Below are positions 37,601 to 50,287 of a stretch of DNA of 64,000 bases, one piece after another. Both the position numbers and the translations under genes were made by a program. How positions within the stretch are numbered: the stretch's first letter is position 1; each line of letters starts with the position of its first letter. The notes under the pieces were generated by a model. The model saw only the letters and a program-made list of their open reading frames with translations, ran no database searches and was not told the origin of the DNA. Origin of the DNA: Paramarasmius palmivorus (Eukaryota > Basidiomycota > Agaricomycetes > Agaricales > Marasmiaceae); contig JAYKXP010000028.1 of the NCBI GenBank assembly GCA_037176845.1, forward strand, positions 186,001-250,000. The letters run 5' to 3'.

Positions 37601-38564
37601 AACGTTAGTCTAGGTCTGGGATGTTGCAAACGGTCTCAAGTACTTGCACCAAAGGAAGATCATCCACGCTGATCTAAAAGGAGTGAGTAGACTCTATTGC
37701 TCGAGTATTCATTTGGTGACGTGTTATGAAAAGGTCAATGTTCTGATAACCAAGTATGGTAGAGCAACAGTCGGTGACTTTGGTCTTTCATATGTCGCGG
37801 ACGGTGAGGTACTGAGGATGACCTCGTCGAGCGCCTTCTCGGGCGGAACAACTCGATGGTTAGCCCCGGAACTTCTTGGCTCTGGGTTGCGTCCCTCGTA
37901 TAAAAGTGATATCTACGCATTTGGCTTGGTATGTTATGAGGTGGGTAGAGCGTGCTGTCTGCCGTGTATGCTCTCTTATGATAGATTAGATATACACAGG
38001 GCTTCGCCCATTCCACCATCTCCGCTACGATGCTGCCGTGGTGCTTCCCGTCCTGCAGGGAACGCGCCCATCACGTCCTGAAAATACGCCAGAGTTAGAT
38101 GACGATATGTGGGCGCTCGTTGAAGGATGTTGGGCTGCCGAAGCTTCCTCTAGACCTGACATTGGCTCAGTTGTCGACACGCTGGTTCCTTTGCGCGGCC
38201 CTATTGATTCTGCTCCGACGTGGGACTCGACTATTTCCAAGCATATTTGGGTCAATGCCCAGGGCGCATCTCATAATCAAGAGGCTGTTACTTTTCTATC
38301 TCAACTCAATGGAAAGCTGCAGGTTAGGTGAGCAAGTGTCATTCTTACTTGAGATAACAGCATTGCTCACGAGAAAACAGAAATCCCAGTCAAAGACCAT
38401 TACCACCGATACCTGGACAGGGCGCTTCCACCTCTTTACTGAAACGGCCTAGACCAGAATTTCCAGGACGGTTTACAACTGAGATGGCCATGATTAGACT
38501 CGGAACCACTGCCTCCAGTGTCCCAGCCGTAGCGGGGCCTTACACATCGCTGCGTAGCTTTTGA
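34640..38564 (+). CDS. Chimeric C2 - Kelch - TKL kinase protein
   Basis: About 15 exons keep one frame. The start [21 protein letters not shown] leads to a C2 domain close to that of RSP5 ([31 protein letters not shown]). After a linker ([14 protein letters not shown]) come Kelch repeats of Tea1/Kel1 type at 35541-36780: [38 protein letters not shown]-type strands, [39 protein letters not shown]. The shared linker [13 protein letters not shown] follows, then a TKL kinase: GGFGEIWKG, Lys in [31 protein letters not shown] Pro-rich tail ([10 protein letters not shown]) ends at 38564. One Kelch intron (about 36529-36599) needs a GC donor to restore KVSN-LRWYMF; unspliced it is still open. The kinase is non-RD (HAD for HRD). 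Role unknown; partners of Rsp5 and Tea1 would be candidates. Confidence 0.8.
34722..35190 (+). repeat. C2-domain segment, copy 1 of 3 (RSP5-derived)
   Basis: This segment recurs at 39560-40110 and, more diverged, at 57280-57790 in RSP5. Copies 1 and 2 are almost identical through the exon and intron around 34742-34880: the intron before the VAADGL exon differs by one base and the following about 75 bases by one or two. The intron sharing shows DNA-level duplication and not convergence. Confidence 0.8.
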
Positions 38565-38944
38565 GCGCTAAACACGACGCAACGAGTAGTTTGACTATAG
38601 AGTCGATGTCGTAATCTCTGAATGGACTTGCGTGAGTTGTTAGTCCTTCCTTGCGCATCATGATGCTCGTATACAGTATGTAGTGGTTCAAATTCGCCGA
38701 CGTTGACCTAGAAGAATTCTGAATCTGAGCACAACAATCTCCCGCCTGACCTTGTCGGACTTTTGTTGGTACTGGATTCGCCTCGCACTCGTAGTATAAT
38801 GAGATCATTAATCACAAGTGTCTCGCTGTGTTTACTTATAGGCAGTTCGACAGGTGGCATTGTATAGGCAGAAGCAGCGCGGAACGAGGTTTGGTCGTGG
38901 GAACAATGCGCAGAGCTTGAGAGGCGCGATTACCGACAAGCGTT

Positions 38945-39440
38945 AGCATACACTTTTACCGAACTTTCACCAGCACCACTCGATCGTACAAATGTGGTAT
39001 CCTTTACAGCGTCTGGACTTTTCTGAAAGTTTATCTTCTCGCTCCAGCTCAACGCTGAGGGTTTTCGTTGGTCAAAAATGGGAACTCCTACCTGTGAACA
39101 GTTGGCGCTCAAAATTTTAGATGAACATGCGGTGCTAGAGAGCCTTTTGTTGTAAGTAGTGTTTGTGAATCGTTCTTTTATCTGGCATTGACAGGTCGCC
39201 CCGCTGCAGAGTCGCAAATTCCCACTCGATTCTCACTCGTCTACACTTATGGCGGAGATTCCCGTAGTATAACTGGACCAAGGAAGGCTATCGCAAGTTG
39301 CAAGGCAGGATCAGCGCTCACTCTGACATCGCGTCCCGTTGTCGACTAAGCGGTTGCACCCAATCATCTTCAATGTTACAGGACAGGCAGTGTCAATAGA
39401 ATGTATATGGGCGCGTGCGAATGTCTAAAGGACACCTCTT
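38945..39440 (-). pseudogene. Decayed duplicate of the small helical gene at 34129-34690
   Basis: On the minus strand the segments QKSPDAVKDTTFVRSSG, an exon matching IQNFERQ with a stop (Ile-stop), and DWVQPLSRQR can be aligned to the copy upstream of the C2-Kelch-kinase gene. Stops, a deletion near 39310-39330 and a frameshift after the DDWVQP segment show that it cannot code. It sits in the same place relative to the second C2 gene as the first copy does to the first, so a block of about 1 kb or more carrying both was duplicated. Confidence 0.55.
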
Positions 39441-39473
39441 CGTCTCCGAGTCCAGAGGTGTTCGAGGTCTGTT

Positions 39474-42212
<2,739 letters not shown>

Positions 42213-42765
42213 GGTTCGTTTTTCCATGCCAAGTTAACTGTTCATTACACTTTTCAAATCAAACTTTTAGTAGCGTCCAGTGATCCAATCGAACAAGCAG
42301 ATGTTGTCTGACGGCCTCAAACCATTGAATCGACGTAACCTTCGTCGATATCGGATTCGCCTTGCACGGAAGCTCGACGCATTGAATAGAGGTATAATAG
42401 GACATCAGAAAAGGAGAAAGAGCGGTACAGCATCTTTGCACTAAATCCACTGCCCCGCCGGCTTTGTTATAGCCGATACATGATATTCTAGCAGTTCTCT
42501 TACAGATCGAACATTATGACGCTTTGACCAAGCAAGGTCATGAAGTTTGACTCACACTTCATGCTCTCGATGGGACAGCCCTCGACGTTCAGTCTCCGAC
42601 TGTGACCTTTGCCCGGTAGGAGTATCAAATTTTGAACCATTTGCCATGTTCACCATGTTCAACTTGGACTCACATATTCCCCGGAGAGAGTCGAGGTGCT
42701 GCCTACATATATGTGGACTGCTAGTGAAGAAATCTTCATTCTCCTAGAGCCAAAAGCTCCCAATC
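42213..42765. other. Intergenic region downstream of the C2-WW-kinase gene
   Basis: About 550 bp. Part of it (42270-42410) is similar to 38690-38810 downstream of the Kelch fusion (both carry GGATTCGCC and a TATAAT-type stretch soon after), so the downstream flank was duplicated with the kinase. No gene seen. Confidence 0.45.
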
Positions 42766-44968
42766 ATGCCACTTATCCAGGAGTCCTCGACCTTCACTAT
42801 CAACGGCGGAAATTTGACGAATATCGAAGGGGAGCAACTTATCCATGTCCAGTCCGGTGGCACTCTAGTTCAGTACATCAAGCATTTCGGACGGAAGGCA
42901 ACACCACAAGATCTTGACTTGAAGGTTCGCTTTGGGTTTCTTCTCGAATGTTAATTACGACTCACGTATTCTCAGATATCCAATTATTTGCATGTACCAG
43001 TACCCGTGTCGAGCAACAATCTTCATATTCAACGAAGTCTACTATGCGATACTAGCTCCAACGTGTTGGATCAGAAGTATAATGCTCATCGTACCGTGAA
43101 TCATATTGCTTGTATCGAAGGCGGACTTGAGAAAGACTCGAGCAATACGACCGAGTTTTTGCAGGTCGTTTACGATGGACCCGATGCATTTAATGTCAGT
43201 GAGCATCGAAGTATTCATTCCACATTAGCAGCTAATCTTTCGTTTTACAGGCTTATCAAGAAGACTTTGAACGATTCAGCCAATCAAGGTCGGGATCGAT
43301 TCTGATACCATTCTCACTCTTGTGGGGTTGCTAAACGCGCCTTGTACTCTCTTTAGGGATCCACAATCAGTTCAACTTTTCGGCTACAACTGGGATCGTG
43401 ACGTGCCCTCGCTTATTTTCTACGAAGGTGAGCTGGCGCTTCTCTTCTTGAAATAATATCAACTCTGAACGCCTCGCCACTTGCAGCACTTATCCCCGTA
43501 TCATACATCCTCGAAAAACACCGGTATTCGCCAATTCTACGTACCTACATCGAATACATGGTACGTCAAGGCTCGGAATTATTATATCGAGCAGACGACT
43601 TACTTTTGACGTACGCGCTCCAGTTCGGAAAAGCAAAAATGCTTCCTGAGCATCATGGCATGGTACGTCTAGCACTCCTCCGTGACGCTAAATCTACCCT
43701 AACATACTTCTGCCACCAGCTCTTTTCCAAACTATGGATCAACGCACGTACCAACACAGTCCACGAAGGACCCTACATCCACGTTCGCAGTTCGTCCAAA
43801 ATCGATTATTACGCATATGGATTCGAGCCCCATTCATTTCCACATCACGACAGTAGTGTCGACAGAAACCTACCAATATCGACATACGATGAAACCAATA
43901 TCCTTTTAGGACGTCTTGTTAAAGCTATACCCACCAAGTTTCTTTTATTGGCAATCCGGTGGTCTAATAGATCGACGTACGAGTGCGATTTGAAGCCTGA
44001 AGATGTGGTCCGGGCGTTATCGTGTTTGCCTGGTACGATTTATCATATGATTCGTAAGGATATTGTTGCGAGGTGGCCGGGAGACATGGAGAGATGGAAG
44101 TATGTTTTTTGTGCGCAGACGCTGAGGACTACTATACCTCGAAAGGCTGCGATTATGGATGGTGCTTCTGAAGTCAGGTGCGTAAAAAAATCCAAAGTCA
44201 AACCGCCACGCTGACTACATGTACATGTACAGGTTTGCATTCACATTATCGGAAGCACAGAATCTAGGATCTGGTTTCGATCGGTTTGATGTATGCTACC
44301 AGTTGGGCCACTTTGACGAATGGCAAGCCTTTGGGTTTGCGTGGACTGTGCAAGCGGATAATGTTTTCACTCAGCTTGGAATTGAGGATAGATCCGGGGA
44401 ATATGGTGGGTTTGAGTTTTGCGTTTTTGTCGAGGAATAGTTTATTCACATCGCACCACTAGCCTTCCTGGACGGGTTTTTCCTTCATTTTGAACGAGAG
44501 CCAAGTCGCGTTCGGGAACCCATGAACCTGAAGGGTAATAACGTGTTGTTGCCAACTGGTGATACCCCAATATACCTCTTCATCCGACCCATCCCCCGAC
44601 CCAGCGACTCGAAACGCAAATGGCGTACTTGGGTATCAAGTCCGAAATATTTCTGGTCGTTTGATTCTTTTGGTCAAGAAGAGTTATCGGATGATATGCA
44701 ACTTTCCCTCGGACTGGCTTTATTCAAAACCAGCGTCCAAATCGACCATAATTGGTGGGATCGTAAGGCGTATGATGAGATGCAGATGCTTCATCGGTTT
44801 AAAGGGTTTGATCCTAGGACAATGGGTTTTGCTAGGTCGCTTGGGTATCCGGGTTTTAGGGTGGTTGATCATGAGGAGGTTGTGGCTGATCATGAGGAGG
44901 TTGTGGCTGATCATGAATTTGGTACGGCATTTTTTTTACCTCGTTTGGGATGTTTAACGATTGGTTGA
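42766..44968 (+). CDS. Agaricomycete protein of unknown function with NGGNLTNIEG N-terminus
   Basis: Roughly 590 residues from about nine exons. The start MPLIQESSTFTINGGNLTNI begins with a short motif (FTINGGNLTNIEGEQ) that I have seen in many mushroom proteins, often at the N-terminus of signalling or STAND proteins. Then DGPDAFN-AYQEDFERFSQS and FGYNWDRDVPSLIFYEALIP, a conserved-looking helical start. The rest, rich in Trp and aromatic residues (KLWINARTNTVHEGPYIHVRS, GFAWTVQADNVFTQLG, HNWWDRKAYDEMQ), gives no known domain. An intron at about 44406-44462 is needed to pass an in-frame TAG and join GEY-AFLDGFFLHF. Near the C-terminus a 21 bp repeat yields VVDHEE, VVADHEE, VVADHE. Not recognised as any named family. 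Confidence 0.7.
44867..44917 (+). repeat. Coding tandem repeat, 21 bp unit
   Basis: Two full copies (44867-44887, 44888-44908) of a unit beginning GATCATGAGGAGG, identical to each other, and part of a third. In frame they encode repeated DHEEVVA. Confidence 0.85.
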
Positions 44969-46218
44969 AGTAGACTCGGATGGATTAATCGAGTCCCTAT
45001 CTCTGAATAAAGGCGTCAAGACGCCGTTTCAGGTCAGGGTTGAGTGGTTGCGTATGAATCGCTTGGTATATCCCTACTACGCAAGGCGCCGGACAGTTGC
45101 GAGAAAGGAAAGGGATATTGATTGACTTTGGTGGGCTACGAATAGAGCTATGTATAAATACTAATAGGATACATTACGTGACAGTAATCAATGTTAATGC
45201 TCAACTGTAATCTCTACATTCCTCTCCAAGACGCGGTACTGAGGCGCATGTTTGTGCCCTGGCATTTCGGCACGGGACTAGCATTTTTGCCCGCGATGCC
45301 AAATGCCGAATGCCGCTTTTCGCCGATATGCCTGGTTCCACTCATGGTCTGCAGAACTAGAAGACGCTATGAATTGAGGATATCAACGGCGCATAAAAAT
45401 CAAGAAAAGGGCCAACCAAAAAAGAGTCGAAGGAAGTGGGATAATGTATTTCGCTTTTTTTGCTGGAAAATGCCGAACGGAATGCTCGCGTTTACTGATG
45501 CCCCGCCGCGGCGATTTCACGCAGAGCAATGCTCAAGCTCGAGATTTTTTGTCTGGACTGTACGAAAAGGCGCAGGTGAGGATTTGGATACTGTAGGGAT
45601 TGGCACAATGCTATTGGTCGTTGAGCGCTGGCTAAGACCGCCGCAGATTTGGCTTACATCTCGTCGTTGGGCAGTAGATCCCTCAGGTTGGATACAGAGT
45701 CGTTCATTACAGCTACAAGTAGAGCTACGGGCAGAATACAGTACAGTGATACACCAGGGATACAAAGGGTACTACGCTACGTAAAAACCATCCAGAGTTC
45801 TGTCGTATAGTTCGTAGAACTGCTTCGCGATCTCTTCTCAGTCCTTCATTGTGCGGTCTGGTCTTGGTTTGTTCTCAGCGGATTGTGAGGCAATTGTCAG
45901 AGTCGTAGCGAGAGGTAGGTTTGTTGAGCCATTTGAGGCTTTGATCGACTTGAGTAGTTCGAAGATAGTAGCAGAATGCACTATGACCTTTGGAACCATA
46001 TGGTCACAGATGCCTTAGCGTTTGGCGTTCTTGGAAGGGTAATAGTTCGTTCGAGAAATGAGGCGATCTCATGAAACTCTCTTGAGATTGCAAAGTCGGT
46101 GAGATCTGAATCGTGCGACAGATAGCCTTGGTATTTGGCAAATGGGCGAGGTCAGGACATTTGCGATGTTGTGAAAGTAGTATCCAAGTCTGGGGTAGAT
46201 CGATCGGCTAGATCCTCT
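44969..46218. other. Non-coding stretch with dispersed repeat
   Basis: About 1.2 kb between the unknown gene and the kinase-like remnant. A 197-codon frame at 45191-45784 lacks introns and domain signals and ends inside a dispersed repeat, so it is not called. Short direct repeats of the ATGCCGAATGCCG type occur near 45300. Confidence 0.4.
45687..45808 (+). repeat. Dispersed repeat, copy 1
   Basis: Begins GGTTGGATACAGAG, contains ATTACAGCTACAAGTAGAGC, a GATACA-rich middle and ends ATCCAGAGTTCTGTCGTA. Clear copies exist at 47689-47780 and 55516-55640. Confidence 0.75.
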
Positions 46219-47354
46219 GACTCGGCCTGGGAATAATTGCTCCTCCCCGAATTGACACAGCCTTCGAACTTTTTCGCGCTTTACCATCATGCCTCTCAGC
46301 ATCATTTTCAAACTCTCCGTGGCTGAAGAACGGTGCAACCACCGAGCTCGCGCATTCTCTCAGTATCCCATCAGTATCCACGCTCTTCAATCGGCATTAC
46401 GAGTCACCACAAAATGGCGACAGAATCGAAATTACCCAGATCGTCAGCAAGAGTGAAACAGTGGTATATGCAGGAAAACTTATCGGTGAAACATACGAGG
46501 AGGACGTCGTGCTCAAGATTCCGGAAACTATTGAAAAGGCTGAGGCTGAGGCGTTGCGCTACAAGGACATGAAAGGACTTCAAGGCTCAATCATTCCCCG
46601 GTTCTACGGTCTCTTTCGTGCGAAACGATGGTGTGGAGGATACTTGGTTGGGATTGTACTGGAGCGTTTTGGAACCCCTATCGACAAGTCACTCGTGGAT
46701 TTGGAGCGCAATACAAAGTAGGTCTGCTGCCACCCACTTTATCCTCTCCGTTCCCTGATGATTGAGACGTAGTAGGACACATATTCTTTCCTACGTGGAC
46801 AAGATTCACAAAGCAGGATTTGTGATTGATGACTTTGGGCCTGGAAATGTTCTGTTTGATGGCAGTAACAATGACATGACATAAGAATAATCGACTTTGC
46901 TCATGCTGTTCCTCACGAGTGTCGCTCAACATATGACTACCTCAATGCCCCGAAGTAGTAGCAGACAGTGACGAGTTGAGTCCTGCTTGGAAGTGCTGGG
47001 ACCTGTATTCCTTGGCGTCTGAGATGGGATTTTGGACCATTCGTATGTTTCTACTTTGCCCTTTCCGTTTGTCAATGTCAATGTCTTAGTACATCCACAG
47101 CTTCAGTAGTGATAAACGGCTTCCCATATGAAGCAAAGGGGATGCCAACCGACGTAGAAATAAGGCTGCTAAACCCGGAACGCTTCTTTTCGGCATACAA
47201 TGGGTATCAGCTAATCACGCTACTGGAGGTCTACTACCGCAATGTTCAGAAGCAGCTAGAATCTGGAAAATCGACAGAAGATCTTCAGCACAACATAGAT
47301 CAGATGATGAGGGAAGCTGAGGAAGAGTGGATAGACAAGTTCGTGACTTCATGA
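46219..47354 (+). pseudogene. Remnant of a fungal kinase-like protein
   Basis: An open stretch without ATG (IAPPRIDTAFELFRALPSC) leads to EITQIVSKSETVVYAGKLIG, VVLKIPETIEKAEAEALRY, GLQGSIIPRFYGLF and FVIDDFGPGNVLF, the pattern of the mushroom protein-kinase-like family (Lys strand, no HRD). At about 46878 the frame is lost: the expected RIIDFAHAVPHECRSTY follows one base out of phase, and a second shift near 46960 is needed to reach SDELSPAWKCWDLYSLA and the last exon, which ends DKFVTS at 47354. Two frame breaks, no start and a missing front make a pseudogene most likely; sequencing errors cannot be excluded. Confidence 0.6.
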
Positions 47355-47688
47355 CAAATCGTATGCATACCCTGATGTGCTCTCTAGGACACGCACGGCC
47401 TGAAACTTGACAACTTCCGGCTCTAGGTCCCAGATCAAGAAAGAAGGAGCGGAATGCCCATCGGTTACCTTTGAGTGGAATGTACTTTGGCTTTGGGTGA
47501 TGGTCTTCAAGCTTCCGAACGACGCAACAAATGTACGTTGATTTCTGGAGAAGGCTCGTCAGGAATACCTTGGCGTTAGTAGCGGTTCGGAAGCAGCATT
47601 GTGTCTGAGTAGAGACCACTGGCGTGCGGGCCCTGAGCGACTGTCTTGAAGCACGGATGGTACCAGTCATTCGAAGACGGCCACTCGC

Positions 47689-47780
47689 GTTGGATACAAG
47701 CAGAGTGGTTTATCACAGCTAAAAGTAGAGCTACATATAAAATACAATACAAGCACATAAAAACCACCATTCTGTGGTAG
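47689..47780 (+). repeat. Dispersed repeat, copy 2
   Basis: Shorter copy of the repeat at 45687: TTGGATACAAG, TCACAGCTAAAAGTAGAGC, then an AATACAA stretch and ACATAAAAACCACC. Confidence 0.65.
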
Positions 47781-48351
47781 GTGAACGAACAAAAGTCAAA
47801 AAGTCATGATCTAGGGCTCCTGGCGGATCGGACTCGGATCGGATGCTTCTGGCGCTTGGCCGGGGACACATGTTCCCACGGCAAAAATTGCACCACTTCG
47901 CAGGACCTCGCAGGACCACCAAGTTTCATTTGTGCTGTCAAACTGTCGGCCAGAGGTGTTGACGGGGTTGCGTTGTGAGCTATTGGATGGCAGAAGGAAA
48001 GGAATAGGCCGAGAATGACCTACTATGAACTGATCAAAGGTGTGTTTTCTTTTCAGCATTCACTGTTTCAATCCCTTACATAGCTCCAAAAAGGTTCATT
48101 CGGTTTAATGCGTAACCTATGTACCTGCACATTGTCAGTTACGCCTAGTTCAACCCAATATCACCTTGGAAATGAATGAAGAACCTTACTTGTCTCCAAC
48201 ACGCCTTCCCCGCATCAATTGGCCCCCGAATCACCTCAAAGATTGCTCGAAAACGCGAAATCCGACTCCACTTTCCACCATCGTCGGATTGCGGATTGCT
48301 CAAGGCCCCATCCGGTCGGATATCCAAAGCCAATCCGATCGAGCCCTAATC

Positions 48352-48480
48352 ACATCTCAAAAAACACTTGTGCCCTCTTCCTAAACGCCCCATGGACATT
48401 GATAACTTTCTAAGCTCCTGTTCGCGCGTTTGTACGTGCTGGGAAGTAGGGAGCATGGATTTCTGAATCTTTTGGCAAAT
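48352..48480. repeat. Copied fragment of the 3' end of the gene at 55669-56694, copy a
   Basis: The stretch beginning CATCTCAAAAAACAC and containing TTCTAAGCTCCTGTTCGC matches the + strand at 55673-55765, which encodes the C-terminus (KRGGFTKRAKAFFGM) of the neighbouring minus-strand gene. It is truncated and cannot code. A second copy lies at 50876-51040. Confidence 0.65.
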
Positions 48481-48823
48481 GGGTCCCGGCGTCTCATCGT
48501 GTCGCTAAGCTCGTGTCGCTCTCGTGACGCTGTGATACCATGTCACAGGCAGCAGGTAGCAAGCGGGCAGCAGGCGGATGGGCAGCAAGCGCGAGTCAAG
48601 CGGGGAAGTAGCTCACTAGTGTCTCTGGCTTACCTTCACCTACCAACTTGGTACCGGGTCGAAGTTCGATTCCTACTCGATTTGCATCAACACTGAACAG
48701 TCAAACTCAATGGATGACTCAACCTTAACAATCAAGGTGAACACCCAGTCACTGTACTGTCTACAAGCACATTGCTGAATATCGTAGAAGCTGGTTACGC
48801 CTACAACCTTCTTTTCGCATAAA

Positions 48824-49191
48824 GGATTCGACCTCACTTCATTTACTGACGAGTCGTCGCCGCCATCAGGTCCTATCACTTTCAAGGCTCCAAGCAACCA
48901 GACATATGCCGACTTCAAGCGTAGAATTTCTCAGCGCTTTGACATTTCAGTGTCACGGTTCCAATTATGGGGTTTTGTGGATCGTCGGAACAAGACGGTT
49001 AGACCAGACGAGTGCATCGATAGTCTTCCTCAGTCTAAAAGCCTTAGTGAGTGTACTGTACCGAAAGCCATTACATGATCCTAGCTAACTATATAGTTCA
49101 AACAAAGCCATGGAGGACATTCGGAGACGCTTTGCGCTCCATCACAATGGACTTCTTCGTCTTTTTTTTTGACCCTACAACAGATTTGGCG
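48824..49191 (+). pseudogene. Frameshifted USP7-type ubiquitin-like exons upstream of the RING gene
   Basis: Reading GFDLTSFTDESS, YADFKRRISQRFDIS, FQLWGFVDRRNKTVRPDEC and, after an intron, TMEDIRRRFALHHNG, this segment matches the C-terminal ubiquitin-like array of USP7/Ubp15 (compare the family pattern LW..V.R.N.T.RP). The run of nine T after 49161 is one base longer than needed: in the sister copy at 51642-51724 the same place has nine bases that keep RLYLDP in frame. As it stands a stop follows. The upstream exon also shows stops relative to the sister copy. A homopolymer sequencing error is possible. Confidence 0.55.
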
Positions 49192-49277
49192 GTAATAGTC
49201 AACCTACTGCCCTAGTTCTTGCTTCCTTGCGTTAAAGAATCCTTTAGGCCGCTAAACGAGCAGACAAAGATACTGTT

Positions 49278-50287
49278 ATGATATTCTTCAAATACTTCAA
49301 TCCAACAGAGAAACAGGTGCGGGGGGTCGGCTACACTTACGTTCCACTTGCCAGGAAGATAATAGACTTCATTCCCCGCATCAGAAAGCAGATGTGCTGG
49401 GCCCCTCAAACACCTCTGACCTTGTACGAAGTATGTCATTTCCTAGCAGAAAGTCATTCCGTCTCATTGAAGTATCTAGGAAATCAAACCTGGGATGATA
49501 GACTTCATGAAACCCAAATTGTCTTTCGCCCAAAGTGAAATAGCAAATGGCGACATTATCTGCTTTGAAATTGCTCCCTCCGAACCCGAGTAAGTTGTTC
49601 ATCATTATACTTGAGTATCAGTGTTTCTCACATGACCATTATGCTTTAGGATAATGGACTTTGAAAGGCGTGGACTTCGAGCTACTGCCATCGACTTCTA
49701 TAAAGATCTCTATAAGGCGGTGCAGAACAGCCCGCCGAAGCCCATACCGACAGGAACAATACCACAAAGACCGCAGCAAGAAGGAGCGAGGGATCTCGTA
49801 AGCCGATTCCCAGTGCCTGCATCTCAGTTCAGTGTGCTACAAGTGCTTATGTAGCCAATCTCGGAGATTGAAGATTCCATCACCTGTCCGGTTTGCAACG
49901 AGAGGATGTGGACACCTCATTTGTTGAGTCACCTCCTACTTGGCATGAGTCCTACCTACGAGCATACTCACACTCGGCGTCGGTAGCCTCCCTGAATGTG
50001 GACATACATTTTGCCAACCGTGTCTCGAAAGCTGGTTTGGTACTGCCCGCACTCAGCACACTGTACCTCGGTATACATGTCCTTATTGTCGAGGGCAAGT
50101 CAATAACCGACCAGTCGAGGCGTTCTCTTTGAAAGCTATTGTTCAGGCTGTGGCGAGGGTACAACAAGAGAGTGCTCTGTCTGGAGCTGAATTGAGACGT
50201 GACCGGTTGACCCTTGGTCTATGTACTTTCCTTGAAGGCCTTGCACTAATTCCATTTTTCATTCGCTTTTCGTCTCGCAACTTCTAG
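49278..50287 (+). CDS. Chimeric USP7-type ubiquitin-like domain - RING finger protein
   Basis: Five exons (49278-49430, 49480-49589, 49650-49797, 49855-49922, 49987-50287) join in phase to 259 residues. The front, MIFFKYFNPTEKQVRG, then TPLTLYE-EIKPGMIDF, FAQSEI and NGDIICFE, is a USP7/Ubp15 ubiquitin-like domain without any protease part. A bridge (MDFERRGLRATAIDFYKDLY) and PISEIEDS follow, then a complete C3HC4 RING: CPVC, PECGHTFCQPCLESWF, CPYC. This predicts a ubiquitin E3 ligase. The front half is a sister of the TKL kinase gene at 51253-54153; the two part company just after PIS(E/D), at an exon start. The ATG at 49278 was chosen because the frame upstream is broken. The tail after the RING (AIVQAVARVQQESA) is helical. 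Confidence 0.75.

Larger units (their letters stand above)
47355..48823. other. Repeat-rich intergenic stretch before the USP7-type segments
   Basis: About 1.5 kb without a supported gene. It contains dispersed repeat copy 2 (47689-47780), a fragment of the 3' end of the gene at 55669 (48352-48480), short direct repeats of the GGCAGCAAG type near 48550-48600, and a possible tRNA-derived word pair: TAGCTCACTAGT near 48609 and GTTCGATTCC near 48665. No cloverleaf can be folded by eye. Confidence 0.45.

Noticed and set aside
43490..43675. Possible separate start (MVRQGSELL) within the unknown gene at 42766-44968
   Set aside because: The upstream exons splice into it in frame, so it is an internal Met.
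45191..45784. 197-codon frame on the plus strand
   Set aside because: Composition is unlike neighbouring genes, no domain, and it runs into a dispersed repeat; likely chance.
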